Below, piece after piece: positions 44,843-53,933 of a DNA stretch of 64,000 nt. The stretch spans positions 1-64,000 of the forward strand of contig JBBARC010000001.1 of assembly GCA_040400005.1 (NCBI GenBank), read 5' to 3'. The notes under the pieces are model-generated. The model saw nothing but the letters and a program-made list of their open reading frames with translations, did no database searches and had not been told where the DNA came from. Numbering within the stretch: position 1 is the first letter of the stretch; the number at the start of each line of letters is the position of its first letter. The stretch is from JBBARC01 sp040400005 (GTDB lineage: Bacteria > Pseudomonadota > Alphaproteobacteria > Acetobacterales > Acetobacteraceae). Position numbers and translations under genes: made by a program.

Positions 44843-47455
44843 ATGGATGATCTGCTGGTTGAGTTTCTGACCGAGACGAATGAGAGCCTGGCCGAGCTCG
44901 ATTTGGCCCTTGTGCGGCTGGAGCGCACGCCGGATGACGCGCCGACGCTGTCGCTGATATTTCGGCTGGTGCACACGATTAAGGGCACGTGCGGATTTTT
45001 GGGGCTGCCGCGGCTGGAAGGGGTGGCGCATGCCGGTGAAAGCGTGCTGGGGCGGATGCGCGATGGTGATCTGGTGGCAAGCCCTGCGGTGGTGAGCCAG
45101 GTATTGGCCGGGGTGGACCGGATAAAGTTGATTATTAATGGGCTAGGCGCGACTGGGCAGGAGCCGGCGGGCGATGATACCGCGCTGATTGCGGCGTTGG
45201 ATGAGATTGCGGCGGGGCGTGCGGCGGCGCCGGTTGCAGTGGCAGTTGCGGCACCCGCGAGCGTGGTGGACGCGCCATTGGTGGAGACCGCAGCGGCGCC
45301 GGAGGCGGGGCTTGCTGGGCAGACCATTCGGGTGAGCGTTGATGTTTTAGAAGAGCTGATGACGCTGGTGGGCGAGTTGGTTTTGACGCGCAACCAGTTG
45401 CTGCAGATATCACGGGCAACCGGGACCAATGATTTCACCACGCCCTTGCAGCGACTATCGCATATTACCACGGATTTGCAGGAAGGCGTGATGAAGACGC
45501 GGATGCAGCCGATTGGCAATGCGTGGAACAAGCTGCCGCGACTGGTGCGCGATTTGGCGCACGAGACCGGCAAGAAGATTGATATCGATATGCGCGGCCA
45601 GGACACCGAGCTGGATCGCCAGGTGCTGGAATTGATGCGCGATCCGTTGACGCACATGGTGCGCAATTCGGCGGATCATGGGCTGGAAACGCCGGCGGAA
45701 CGGCGCGCGGCTGGCAAGACTGAGACCGGGCGGATTATGCTGAACGCTTACCATGAAGGCGGGCACATACTGATTGAGATATCGGATGATGGGCGCGGGC
45801 TGAACGCGGGCAAAATTCGGGCGAAAGTGCTGGCCAATAAATTGGCAACCGAGGCTGAGCTGGCGGCGATGTCTGAGGCGCAGATCCACGGATTTATTTT
45901 TCGCGCGGGGTTTTCTACGGCCGCTGCGGTGACGGCAATTTCCGGGCGTGGAGTGGGAATGGATGTGGTACGGTCAAATATTGAACGTATCGGCGGCACC
46001 GTGGAGCTAGCCAGTGTTGATGGCAAGGGCACGTGTTTTACCATAAAAATACCGCTGACACTGGCGATTGTGTCGGCGCTGATTGTGCGCGCGGGGAGCG
46101 AGCGGTTTGCTATTCCGCAGATCAGCGTGATGGAGCTGGTGCGGGTGGGACGGCAGGCGAGTCTTGCCGGTGATACGACGTCCGCGGAGGCAAGCGCAGC
46201 AACGTTAATGGCGGTGGAACTGATTGGCACTACGCCGGTGCTGCGGCTGCGTAATCGGTTATTGCCATTGATAAGTTTGAGCACGTTATTGAGGCTGGAG
46301 AAGGATACCAGCCGGCCGGGCAGTGACGGCACGGTGGTGGTGACCGCCATTGGATCTGGCATGCTGGGAATTTTGGTAGATGATGTTTATGACACCGAAG
46401 AAATTGTGGTGAAGCCGGTGGCGCCGATATTGCGCCATGTGACGATGTTTTCGGGCAACACAATTTTGGGTGATGGGTCGGTTATTATGATCCTTGACCC
46501 CAACGGCGTTGCGCGTGCGGCGGGGGTTAGTGCGCATGGCGGTAATGGGCGGGGGGATGCGCCGCGCGAGGTATGTTTGGCAGCAACGCAGCATTCAGGC
46601 GAGCAAGTAGCGTTGCTGGTGTTTCGTGCCGGGGGGGACAGCACGCCGCGCGCGGTACCGTTAAGCCTGGTGGCAAGATTAGAAGACGTTTCCCGCGAAA
46701 AGATCGAGCCGGTGGGAGCCGGGTTTGTAACCCAGTATCGCGGCAAGTTGATGCCATTGGTGAGCATGGGTGATGCGCAGACCTGCCTGACACGCGAGCG
46801 CCAGCCAGTGCTGGTGTTTGCCGAAGGCGGGCGCAGTATGGGGCTAATGGTGGATGAGATCGTTGATGTGGTGCACGACCATTTGCGCATTGAACTGGGA
46901 TCTGACCGGCCCGGGTTGCTGGGCACCGCGGTGATTGCAGGCCAGGCTGCCGATGTTTTAGATACTGGTTACTGGCTGACCCAAGGGTCGCACGATTGGT
47001 TTGCTGGAAATGCTGCGAGCAACACGCGGCAAAAGCGATTGCTGGTGGTGGAAGATAGCGATTTTTTTCGTCAGTTACTGGTGCCGACACTGACCGCGGC
47101 GGGATATGAAGTGAGTGCAGCGGCGAGTGCGGCGGAGGCGTTACGCTTGCGCGACAGTGGGTTGGTGGTGGATGCGATTGTATCTGACATCGAAATGCCG
47201 GAGATGTCGGGGCTGGAGTTTGCGCGCGCGGTGCGGGCTGGTGGCATTTGGGCGCATTTACCGATGATTGCGCTGACCGGGCGGGCGTCGGCGGAAGATG
47301 CCGAAATTGGCCGTGATGCAGGTTTTAGCGATTACGTGCCGAAATTTGATCGTGCAGCGCTGCTGAGCAGTCTGGCGCAATCGTTGAGTGATGCAGCGGC
47401 TGGGATGTTTGGTGATGCGGGCACGGGTGCGCTTGCACGGGAGATGACGGTATGA
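44843..47455 (+). CDS. cheA: Hybrid chemotaxis kinase CheA with C-terminal receiver
   Basis: CheA phosphorylates itself in response to receptor arrays and passes phosphate to CheY and CheB. The 870 residues run: HPt domain with His44 in LVHTIKGTCGFLG; dimerisation and HATPase parts with HMVRNSADHGLE and EISDDGRGLNAGKI; a CheW-like domain; a second CheW-like stretch (about 570-700); and a receiver domain from about 730 (LLVVEDSDFFRQLL, phospho-Asp in VSDIEMPEMSG). No separate P2 domain is obvious. The stop overlaps cheW by 4 bases. Confidence 0.95.
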   Translation: MDDLLVEFLTETNESLAELDLALVRLERTPDDAPTLSLIFRLVHTIKGTCGFLGLPRLEGVAHAGESVLGRMRDGDLVASPAVVSQVLAGVDRIKLIINGLGATGQEPAGDDTALIAALDEIAAGRAAAPVAVAVAAPASVVDAPLVETAAAPEAGLAGQTIRVSVDVLEELMTLVGELVLTRNQLLQISRATGTNDFTTPLQRLSHITTDLQEGVMKTRMQPIGNAWNKLPRLVRDLAHETGKKIDIDMRGQDTELDRQVLELMRDPLTHMVRNSADHGLETPAERRAAGKTETGRIMLNAYHEGGHILIEISDDGRGLNAGKIRAKVLANKLATEAELAAMSEAQIHGFIFRAGFSTAAAVTAISGRGVGMDVVRSNIERIGGTVELASVDGKGTCFTIKIPLTLAIVSALIVRAGSERFAIPQISVMELVRVGRQASLAGDTTSAEASAATLMAVELIGTTPVLRLRNRLLPLISLSTLLRLEKDTSRPGSDGTVVVTAIGSGMLGILVDDVYDTEEIVVKPVAPILRHVTMFSGNTILGDGSVIMILDPNGVARAAGVSAHGGNGRGDAPREVCLAATQHSGEQVALLVFRAGGDSTPRAVPLSLVARLEDVSREKIEPVGAGFVTQYRGKLMPLVSMGDAQTCLTRERQPVLVFAEGGRSMGLMVDEIVDVVHDHLRIELGSDRPGLLGTAVIAGQAADVLDTGYWLTQGSHDWFAGNAASNTRQKRLLVVEDSDFFRQLLVPTLTAAGYEVSAAASAAEALRLRDSGLVVDAIVSDIEMPEMSGLEFARAVRAGGIWAHLPMIALTGRASAEDAEIGRDAGFSDYVPKFDRAALLSSLAQSLSDAAAGMFGDAGTGALAREMTV

Positions 47456-47934
47456 GCGAGACCGTGACGATCCCCCCAGTTACGGCCAACCTGACGGGCG
47501 AGCGAGCCTATGTTATTTTGACATTGGCGGATCAGTTGTGCGGCGTGCCGGTGTTGGCGGTGCGCGACGTACTAGCCGATCAACGGATTGCCCGCATTCC
47601 GCTGGCGCCGCCCGAGGTTGCCGGCAATTTGAATTTGCGCGGGCGGATCGTGACGGCGATTGATTTGCGCAAGCGATTGCATTTGCCGCCGCGCGAGGCG
47701 GGGCAAGCGGCGATGTCGTTAGTGACTGAGCAGGGCAACGAATTGTACGCGCTGCAGGTTGACCAGGTGAGTGAGGTGGTGACCTTGCCGGCGGCCGATT
47801 TAGAACCAAACCCGCCGACTTTGCCGGCGATTTGGGCGGAACATGCGGAGGGAATTTACCGGATGGAAAATCGGCTGATGGTGGTGCTGGATGTTGGGCG
47901 CCTGCTGGCGATTACCCCCGCGCAGGCGAGTTAG
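47452..47934 (+). CDS. cheW: Chemotaxis coupling protein CheW
   Basis: CheW links receptors to CheA. The 160 residues contain YVILTLADQLCGVPVLAVRDVL, IARIPLAPPEVAGNLNLRGRIVTAIDLRKRL and the end YRMENRLMVVLDVGRLL. ATG overlaps the cheA stop (ATGA). Confidence 0.95.
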   Translation: MSETVTIPPVTANLTGERAYVILTLADQLCGVPVLAVRDVLADQRIARIPLAPPEVAGNLNLRGRIVTAIDLRKRLHLPPREAGQAAMSLVTEQGNELYALQVDQVSEVVTLPAADLEPNPPTLPAIWAEHAEGIYRMENRLMVVLDVGRLLAITPAQAS

Positions 47935-47938
47935 GGCA

Positions 47939-48310
47939 ATGGAGGCACGCACTTGCCTGGTGGTGGATGACAGCCGCGTGGTGCGCCGGGTAGCGCGCCG
48001 TATTCTTGAAGGGCATGGGTTTGCCGTGGAGGAGGCAGAGGACGGCGAAAAGGCTCTGTTTAGGTGCCGTGCGCACATGCCGGATGCGGTGTTGCTGGAT
48101 TGGAACATGCCGGTGATGAACGGCATTGAATTTTTACGTGCGTTGCGCGCCGAATTTGGCCCCGATAACCCGCCGGTTTTGTTTTGCACAACAGAAAACG
48201 ACATCAGCTTTGTTGAAGCGGCCATCGCCGCCGGTGCGCAGGAATTTATTATGAAGCCGTTCGATGAGGAGCTTATTCGCGGCAAGTTTGAGCAGGTGGG
48301 TTTGTTGTGA
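47939..48310 (+). CDS. cheY: Chemotaxis response regulator CheY
   Basis: A 123-residue stand-alone receiver: acidic pair in LVVDDSRVVRRVARRIL, phospho-Asp in LLDWNMPVMNGIEFL, Thr in FCTTENDISF and Lys in IMKPFDEE. It would bind the flagellar switch. It starts 4 bases after cheW; its stop overlaps the cheB start (TGATG). Confidence 0.94.
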   Translation: MEARTCLVVDDSRVVRRVARRILEGHGFAVEEAEDGEKALFRCRAHMPDAVLLDWNMPVMNGIEFLRALRAEFGPDNPPVLFCTTENDISFVEAAIAAGAQEFIMKPFDEELIRGKFEQVGLL

Positions 48311-49425
48311 TGGCACCAGCGATGATGCCGGCGCCGGGGGCACGCATCGATCTTGCGCGGGTGATGATTTGCGATGATAGCGCGGTTATTCGCGCGGCGA
48401 TTGGACGCATTTTGGAAACCGACCCGGCGATTACCGTGGTGGCGCGGGTTGGCAACGGGCAGGCGGCGCTGGATGCTTTGAAAGTGCATAGTGTTGACGT
48501 GGTGGTTTTAGATATTGAGATGCCGGTGATGGACGGCATGACCGCCCTGCCCGCTTTGCTGCGGGCTGATCCTGGCTTGAAGGTAATTATGGCATCAACG
48601 CTCACCACTCGCGGGGCGAATATTGCCATGCGCGCGTTACGGTTGGGGGCAGCAGATTACGTGCCAAAACCATCATCGGCGGGAATTGCCAATGGGGTGG
48701 GGGCGGACCGGAATTTTGGCGCCGATTTGATTGAAAAAGTTAAGGGGTTGGCGCGGCTAAAACGGCGCATGGCACCGGCCGGCGGCCTGGCTAGCGGGCG
48801 GGCTGTTGCACGCGCCGCATGGACCCTGGCGGCGGCACCGCGCAAGCCGGCGACGCTGTTGGCCATTGGCAGTTCGACCGGCGGGCCAAATGCGTTGTTT
48901 ACGTTGATCCCTGCGCTGGGCGACAAGCTTCGCGTGCCGATTGTATTGACGCAGCATATGCCGGCGACATTTACGGGGATCTTGGCTGAACACATCACCA
49001 AATTGGGTGGCATGCCGTGCCGGGAGGCGCGCCATGGCGAGGTATTGCGGGCGGGCGAGGTGGTGCTGGCACCGGGTGATCGGCATTTGTTGGTGCACCG
49101 ACGAGGAAGTAGTTTGATCGCCGAAATTTCGGACACGCCCGCGGAGAATTTCTGCCGGCCGGCAGTAGACCCAATGCTGCGCAGTGCGTGTGCGGCAACT
49201 GATGGGGCAATGCTGGTGGTGATGTTAACCGGCATGGGCCAGGACGGGCTGATTGGCACGCGCATGGTAGTGCAGGCCGGCGGGGCAGCCATTGCGCAGG
49301 ACGAGGCAAGCTCCGTTGTATGGGGCATGCCAGGGGCGGTTGCACGCGAAAGCCTGGCGCATTTGGTTTTACCCTTGGCACAGATAGGTGGACGAACCCG
49401 TGCGATGCTGGGGGGCGCGGCATGA
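48310..49425 (+). CDS. cheB: Chemotaxis methylesterase CheB
   Basis: CheB demethylates receptors for adaptation. The 371 residues have a receiver (ICDDSAVIRAAIGRIL, phospho-Asp in VVLDIEMPVMDGMTALP) and a methylesterase with the triad Ser in IGSSTGGPNALF, His in LTQHMPATFTG and Asp in VMLTGMGQDGLIGTR. An adjacent GTG is another possible start. The stop overlaps cheR (ATGA). Confidence 0.95.
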   Translation: MAPAMMPAPGARIDLARVMICDDSAVIRAAIGRILETDPAITVVARVGNGQAALDALKVHSVDVVVLDIEMPVMDGMTALPALLRADPGLKVIMASTLTTRGANIAMRALRLGAADYVPKPSSAGIANGVGADRNFGADLIEKVKGLARLKRRMAPAGGLASGRAVARAAWTLAAAPRKPATLLAIGSSTGGPNALFTLIPALGDKLRVPIVLTQHMPATFTGILAEHITKLGGMPCREARHGEVLRAGEVVLAPGDRHLLVHRRGSSLIAEISDTPAENFCRPAVDPMLRSACAATDGAMLVVMLTGMGQDGLIGTRMVVQAGGAAIAQDEASSVVWGMPGAVARESLAHLVLPLAQIGGRTRAMLGGAA

Positions 49426-50288
49426 GCGCAAGTTTGGGTGCGCCGGCGGCGACCGAAACACCGCGCGTGCGCGCAGCGTTTATGAGCATTGCGGCGGTAT
49501 TGAAAGCGCAATCCGGGCTGACCCTGGGGCCCGATAAATTGTATTTGCTGGAGACCCGGTTGCAACCGATTATGGTGCGCGAGAAATTTTTTGATTTGGC
49601 AGCGCTGGCAGACAGGCTTGCCATGAGTGCAGCACTGTCACGTGAGGTGGTGGAGGCGATGACCACCAACGAATCGCTGTTTTTTCGCGACCAGAAACCG
49701 TTTGACGCGCTGCGTTTGCGTATTTTGCCCAGGCTACATGCCACACGGCCGCCTGGGGTGCCGATACGGATATGGTCGGCTGCGGCATCCACCGGGCAGG
49801 AAGCGTATTCGATCGCCATGCTGGCAGCCGAGCTGGGCGCCGGACTTGGCGGAAGGCGGGTGGAGATATTAGGCACGGATATTGCGCGCGATCCGTTGGA
49901 GCGCGCCCGGGCTGGGTTATTTTCGCAGTTTGAGGTGCAGCGTGGGCTGCCTATGCAAATGCTGGTGAAGTATTTCGCCAAGGACGAGGCCTTGTGGCGG
50001 ATAAAGCCGCATTTGCGGGATGCTGTGAGTTTTCGCGAATGGAATTTGCTGGCCGATCCGCGCCCGCTAGGCCGGTTTGACATTGTATTTTGCCGCAATG
50101 TGCTGATTTATTTTGATGCACCGACCAAAACCCGCGTACTCGAATCGATTGCCGGGGTGACCGCACCGGACGGTGTGTTATTTTTGGGTGGGGCGGAAAC
50201 TGTGCTTGGCTTAACCGACAAGTTCGTAGCTATCGCCAGTGAAAGCGGCGCCTACGCCCCGCAAAGCAACCTAAGGGCGGTAGCCTAA
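49422..50288 (+). CDS. cheR: Chemotaxis receptor methyltransferase CheR
   Basis: CheR methylates receptor glutamates with S-adenosylmethionine. The 288 residues show TTNESLFFRDQKPFDAL, the SAM motif IWSAAASTGQEAYSIAM (Ala-Ala-Ser and Gln where many have Ala-Cys-Ser and Glu), GTDIARDPLERARAG and FDIVFCRNVLIYFD. Last gene of the che operon; no receptor gene is in the window. Confidence 0.95.
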   Translation: MSASLGAPAATETPRVRAAFMSIAAVLKAQSGLTLGPDKLYLLETRLQPIMVREKFFDLAALADRLAMSAALSREVVEAMTTNESLFFRDQKPFDALRLRILPRLHATRPPGVPIRIWSAAASTGQEAYSIAMLAAELGAGLGGRRVEILGTDIARDPLERARAGLFSQFEVQRGLPMQMLVKYFAKDEALWRIKPHLRDAVSFREWNLLADPRPLGRFDIVFCRNVLIYFDAPTKTRVLESIAGVTAPDGVLFLGGAETVLGLTDKFVAIASESGAYAPQSNLRAVA

Positions 50289-50382
50289 CACGCGCCAGAG
50301 CCGCAACACGCTAGGCCCCACGCACCACAGCCCCCGCCCACTCCTGCTTCATTCACAAAAGTTCTGTTGTTTGTTGTTCCTA

Positions 50383-51252
50383 TTAGGTTGGAATTTGCAA
50401 ATTCTGCAGCGATTCTTCCATGTCCTGAAAGCTGGGCATGTGCTGGTTGGGCACCATTTTGCGGCCAGTTTCGACGCTAACCTGGGGGGCGTTGCCGTGC
50501 AAGTGAGCGACCAGAACGGCACGGATAACTTCTGAATATTTACTGTCTGCTACAACAACTCCTTGCATGCGAGCGGAAAATGGAGCGGCAATGCCGTAGG
50601 CCAGTAGTACGCCCAGAAAGGTGCCGACCAGGGCGCCACCGATCATTTCGCCGAGCACCGCGGGCGGTTCGTTGATGTGGCCCATGGTTTTGATCACCCC
50701 GAGCACGGCTGCAACAATGCCCAGGGCAGGCAGGGCATCGGCCATGGTTTGCATGGCGTGGCTGCAGTGAAGTTCTTCGTGCAGGGTTTTTTTGAGCTCG
50801 CGCGCCATGAGATCTTCGATCTGATGAGGATCATCAGCGTTCATGCCGACCATGCGCAGATAATCGCAGATGATGGCGGTGGTGTGGTGGTTGGCGAGGA
50901 TTTTGGGAAAATGTTTGAAGGCAGAACTTTCCTCGGGTTTTTCGATGTGCGGTTCCAGCGCCATGGCGCCGCGTTGGCTGGCCAGGCGGGTGAAGAAATA
51001 GAGTAGCGAGAGCAGCTCAACGTAATCGGTGCGGTGGTAGCGTTCGCCGCGCAACGCCATGCCGAAGCCGGCCAGGGTGTGTTTGATATCGTGCAGGGAG
51101 TTGGCCATGACAAAGGTGCTTATGGCAGCACCCAGGATGGTGAGCAGCTCGAAGGGCATGGCGGCCATGAGCGGGCCGATGGCACCGCCGCTGAGGGCGA
51201 AGCTACCAAACACACAGGCGAAAAGAAAGGCGAGACCGGCGAGGGTGAGCAT
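50383..51252 (-). CDS. motA: Flagellar stator protein MotA
   Basis: MotA and MotB form the proton-driven stator. The 289 residues start LAGLAFLFACVFGSFALSGG (TM1) and include ILGAAISTFVMAN (TM2), a cytoplasmic loop with torque residues, and DALPALGIVAAVLGVIKTMG and MIGGALVGTFLGVLLAYGIAAPF (TM3, TM4) with the channel Pro. It follows motB by 12 bases. Confidence 0.95.
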   Translation of the reverse strand: MLTLAGLAFLFACVFGSFALSGGAIGPLMAAMPFELLTILGAAISTFVMANSLHDIKHTLAGFGMALRGERYHRTDYVELLSLLYFFTRLASQRGAMALEPHIEKPEESSAFKHFPKILANHHTTAIICDYLRMVGMNADDPHQIEDLMARELKKTLHEELHCSHAMQTMADALPALGIVAAVLGVIKTMGHINEPPAVLGEMIGGALVGTFLGVLLAYGIAAPFSARMQGVVVADSKYSEVIRAVLVAHLHGNAPQVSVETGRKMVPNQHMPSFQDMEESLQNLQIPT

Positions 51253-51264
51253 GCGGTTAGGTGC

Positions 51265-52248
51265 TCATGGTGCTGAGCGCAGCAGAACGATGGCGATACG
51301 GCGATTGGCGGGGGCGAGCGGTGTTGCAGGCAGCAGCAGATCGCGATCGGCGTGGCCGGCGACATCGCGCAGGCGAGTATCGGGCAGGCCGGCATCGGTG
51401 AGGATGCGGCGAGCAGCAAGGGCACGCTGAGTAGAGAGTTCCCAATTATCGCGGGCGGCGGTCAATGCGGGGGCGGCATCTGTGTGTCCGGCGATGGAGA
51501 TGGTTTGGTGCATACCGATCAGCACGCGGGCGATGGTTTTGAGCAATGCGCGGGCCTGCGGGGTGGGATCGGTGCCGCCGGTGACAAACATCGGGCGTTG
51601 TTCGGCATCGCGAATTTGGATGCGCAGGCCTTCGGGGGTGAGGTCGATGGCGATTTGTTTGGCGAAGGGGGCGAGGGCGGGATCGATGCCGATGGTTTTG
51701 GCAATGGCGGCGGCGGCGCGGCTAAAACTTGCTTCCTCCTGGCGTCGCGTTTCCTGGGCGACCGGGCCGGCGCCGGATCCCGCGCCGGGGGTTCCTGATG
51801 CAGTGGGTGTTTGGGTTGCGGCTGCCTCGGGCTGGGCGGCAGGGCCGCCCCCTTCGGCGTGGATGGTGCGGATAGCCAGTGTTTCGCTGCCGTCGTCTTC
51901 CATGTCGGTGGGGGGGGAGTTGGCGTTCATCACCTTGATCGACCCGCGATCGGAAATTGAGGGGCCATCGGCAAAGGGGGAACTTCCGCCAAACGGTTTG
52001 CCGGAGCCGGATTTGCCGCTTGCTGTGGCCAGGGCCGGGCTAAAATAATCGGCAAGGCCGCGGCGTTGCGCTTCCGTTGTGGCGTTGAGCAGCCACATAA
52101 GCAGAAAAAACGCCATTAAGGCGGTGACAAAATCCGCGTAGGCGACTTTCCAGGCGCCGCCGTGATGGCCGGCAACGATGATTTCTTCCTTGCGGATGAT
52201 GGTGATGTTGCCGCCTTTGCCTCTGCCGCTTGATTTTTTAACAGCCAT
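51265..52248 (-). CDS. motB: Flagellar stator protein MotB
   Basis: MotB anchors the stator to peptidoglycan. The 327 residues have a basic N-terminus, one membrane helix with the proton-binding Asp in AYADFVTALMAFFLLMWLL, a variable linker, and an OmpA-like domain with ISIAGHTDAAP, NWELSTQRALAARRIL and DVAGHADRDLLLP. It is first in motB-motA, the reverse of the E. coli order. Confidence 0.95.
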   Translation of the reverse strand: MAVKKSSGRGKGGNITIIRKEEIIVAGHHGGAWKVAYADFVTALMAFFLLMWLLNATTEAQRRGLADYFSPALATASGKSGSGKPFGGSSPFADGPSISDRGSIKVMNANSPPTDMEDDGSETLAIRTIHAEGGGPAAQPEAAATQTPTASGTPGAGSGAGPVAQETRRQEEASFSRAAAAIAKTIGIDPALAPFAKQIAIDLTPEGLRIQIRDAEQRPMFVTGGTDPTPQARALLKTIARVLIGMHQTISIAGHTDAAPALTAARDNWELSTQRALAARRILTDAGLPDTRLRDVAGHADRDLLLPATPLAPANRRIAIVLLRSAP

Positions 52249-52377
52249 GACCCCGCCAATGCCGATTGATACACCACGCGGTTGGACGGGTGCGTGGGCA
52301 GTTTGCGGTGAGTTGGGTTAAACTGGGCTAAAGGATCGGTGCATTGCGTGAGGCAAATGTGCCCCAGCTTTAGCCCG

Positions 52378-52455
52378 CGGCGACTTCGCGCCCTAGGCAG
52401 CGGCTGCTTCGCGCCCTAGGCAGCGGCTGCTTCGCGCCCTAGGCAGCGGCCGCTT
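52378..52455. repeat. 23-bp tandem repeat at the ccmB 3' end
   Basis: About 3.3 copies of a unit CCCTAGGCAGCGGCTGCTTCG with two more bases, with CCCTAGG recurring at 52391, 52414 and 52437. Read on the minus strand each unit encodes Arg-Glu-Ala-Ala-Ala-Ala-stop, so the end of ccmB and its stop codon are repeated past the gene. Confidence 0.93.
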
Positions 52456-53107
52456 CGCGTAAGGCCGCTCCGGCGGCAAGCGGGGCAATGGGCAGGCTTG
52501 CCGCGAGGAACGCCGCCAGCAGCAAAAGATGCGGCTGGGCGGATAAGCCGGCGGCGGCGGCATCGGCGCCGGCCGCACCGAAAATAACCAACGGGGTTGC
52601 CAGAGGTAGCACCAGTACCGGCAGCAAAATGGCACCGCGGCGGGCGCCGAGCACAATGGCGGCTGCGACCGTGCCGAGCAGGGAGAGGCCGGCACTGCCT
52701 AAGGCAAGCCCCCCCAGCAAGGCGGGCAGGGCGTGGCCGGGAAAGTGCAACATGATCGCCAGCGGCGCTGCGGCCAGCACGATCGGGGCGCCGTTGGTGA
52801 GCCAGTGGGCGAGGGCTTTGGCGAACGCGATGAGGCTGGGGGCGACGCCGCTGAGGAGCAACTGATCGAGGGAGCCATCTTCGAAATCGGCGGCGAAGAG
52901 GCGATCGAGCGGCAGGAGGGCCGCGAGCAGGGCTGCGACCCAGATAATGCCGGGAGCGATTTGGGCCAATTGGCTGGGCGATGGGCCGATGGCGAGCGGG
53001 AAGAGGCTGACCACCACCAGGAAGAACAGCAAGGCGGCTGGGGTGCCGGCGCCGAGGCGCCAGGCCATGCGGAGCTCGCGGGTGAGGATGGCGGCAAACG
53101 CGGTCAT
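52439..53107 (-). CDS. ccmB: Heme exporter subunit CcmB
   Basis: CcmB is the membrane part of the CcmAB(C) system for cytochrome c maturation. The 222 residues have about six membrane segments and family motifs LTRELRMAWR, FFLVVVSLFPLAIGP, GIIWVAALLAALLPLDRLF and DGSLDQLLLSGV. The start overlaps the ccmA stop (ATGA). The last residues REAAAA and the stop lie in a tandem repeat. ccmC is not in the window. Confidence 0.95.
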   Translation of the reverse strand: MTAFAAILTRELRMAWRLGAGTPAALLFFLVVVSLFPLAIGPSPSQLAQIAPGIIWVAALLAALLPLDRLFAADFEDGSLDQLLLSGVAPSLIAFAKALAHWLTNGAPIVLAAAPLAIMLHFPGHALPALLGGLALGSAGLSLLGTVAAAIVLGARRGAILLPVLVLPLATPLVIFGAAGADAAAAGLSAQPHLLLLAAFLAASLPIAPLAAGAALREAAAA

Positions 53108-53682
53108 GCCAAGGCAAGCTCGGCCGCATTGGGCAAGGGAAGCGTCAAATGGGTGGCGGCCACCAGCACGCCGCCGGCGGCGCGGTGGGCGGCAATGACT
53201 TTGCCGAGACGGGCGATGGAGGCGTGATCGAGGCCCAACGTGGGTTCATCGAGCAGCCACAGGGGGGCATTGCTGAGGGAAAGGCGGGCGAGGGCTAGGC
53301 GGCGTTTTTGACCGGCGGAAAATAGTTGGGCGGGAACATGACCGAGCGCGCCAAGGCCGAGGGCTGTGAGGGCGGCGGGGGCATCGCGGCCTGAAAGGGC
53401 TGCGGCAAAAGCCAGGTTTTCCAGAGCTGTGAGGCCGGGTTTGATGGCATCCTGGTGGCCGAGCATGGCGGCGATACCGGCGAGATCGGCGTTGCCATCG
53501 AAAGTGAGGGTGCCGGCATCGGGGCGAGCGAGACCGGCGAGCAGGCGGAGGGCTGAGGATTTGCCGGCACCGTTGGGGCCGGTGAGCACCAGGGCGCCGC
53601 CGGAAGGCACGGCACAGGAAAGATCACGCAACACCAGGCGTTCACCACGGAATAGGGACAGGTGCTGGGCAAACAAACGCAT
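53104..53682 (-). CDS. ccmA: Heme exporter ATPase CcmA
   Basis: CcmA is the ATPase that drives release of holo-CcmE. The 192 residues have Walker A GPNGAGKSS, the signature FSAGQKRRLALARL and Walker B LWLLDEPTLGLD. ATG 53682 begins MRLFAQHLSLFRGERLVL; in-frame sequence farther upstream is repeat and is excluded. Confidence 0.95.
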   Translation of the reverse strand: MRLFAQHLSLFRGERLVLRDLSCAVPSGGALVLTGPNGAGKSSALRLLAGLARPDAGTLTFDGNADLAGIAAMLGHQDAIKPGLTALENLAFAAALSGRDAPAALTALGLGALGHVPAQLFSAGQKRRLALARLSLSNAPLWLLDEPTLGLDHASIARLGKVIAAHRAAGGVLVAATHLTLPLPNAAELALA

Positions 53683-53699
53683 GGGGGGTGTTTTTGTGG

Positions 53700-53816
53700 G
53701 AAGGGGCCGGACCACGCAAGGGTGGCGCCAATTGGTTGACGGTGTGCGCCCAAACTCCGCCAACATAACGCCGGGGGTCTGGGGGGGGGCGGCTTCGCCC
53801 CGCCAGCCTTTTCTTT
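53700..53816. repeat. GC-rich dispersed repeat, family 2, copy 3 (right arm and core)
   Basis: Core GCCAATTGGTTGACGG and GCCAACATAACGCCGGGGG with the right arm GGCGGCTTCGCCCCGCCAGCC; the left arm is missing or replaced. It lies between the divergent ccmA and acnA genes, the only copy not next to a gene 3' end. Confidence 0.75.
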
Positions 53817-53933
53817 CGTTCGCAACTACTGCGCCGCAACATATGCGGCTTGCGAGCCGCCGCGTGAGGTTTATAACGCGGCCAATCACCCCAGCGTGGC
53901 CCGGTGCCGCGCGCAGAATAGGATTTTGCCCCG

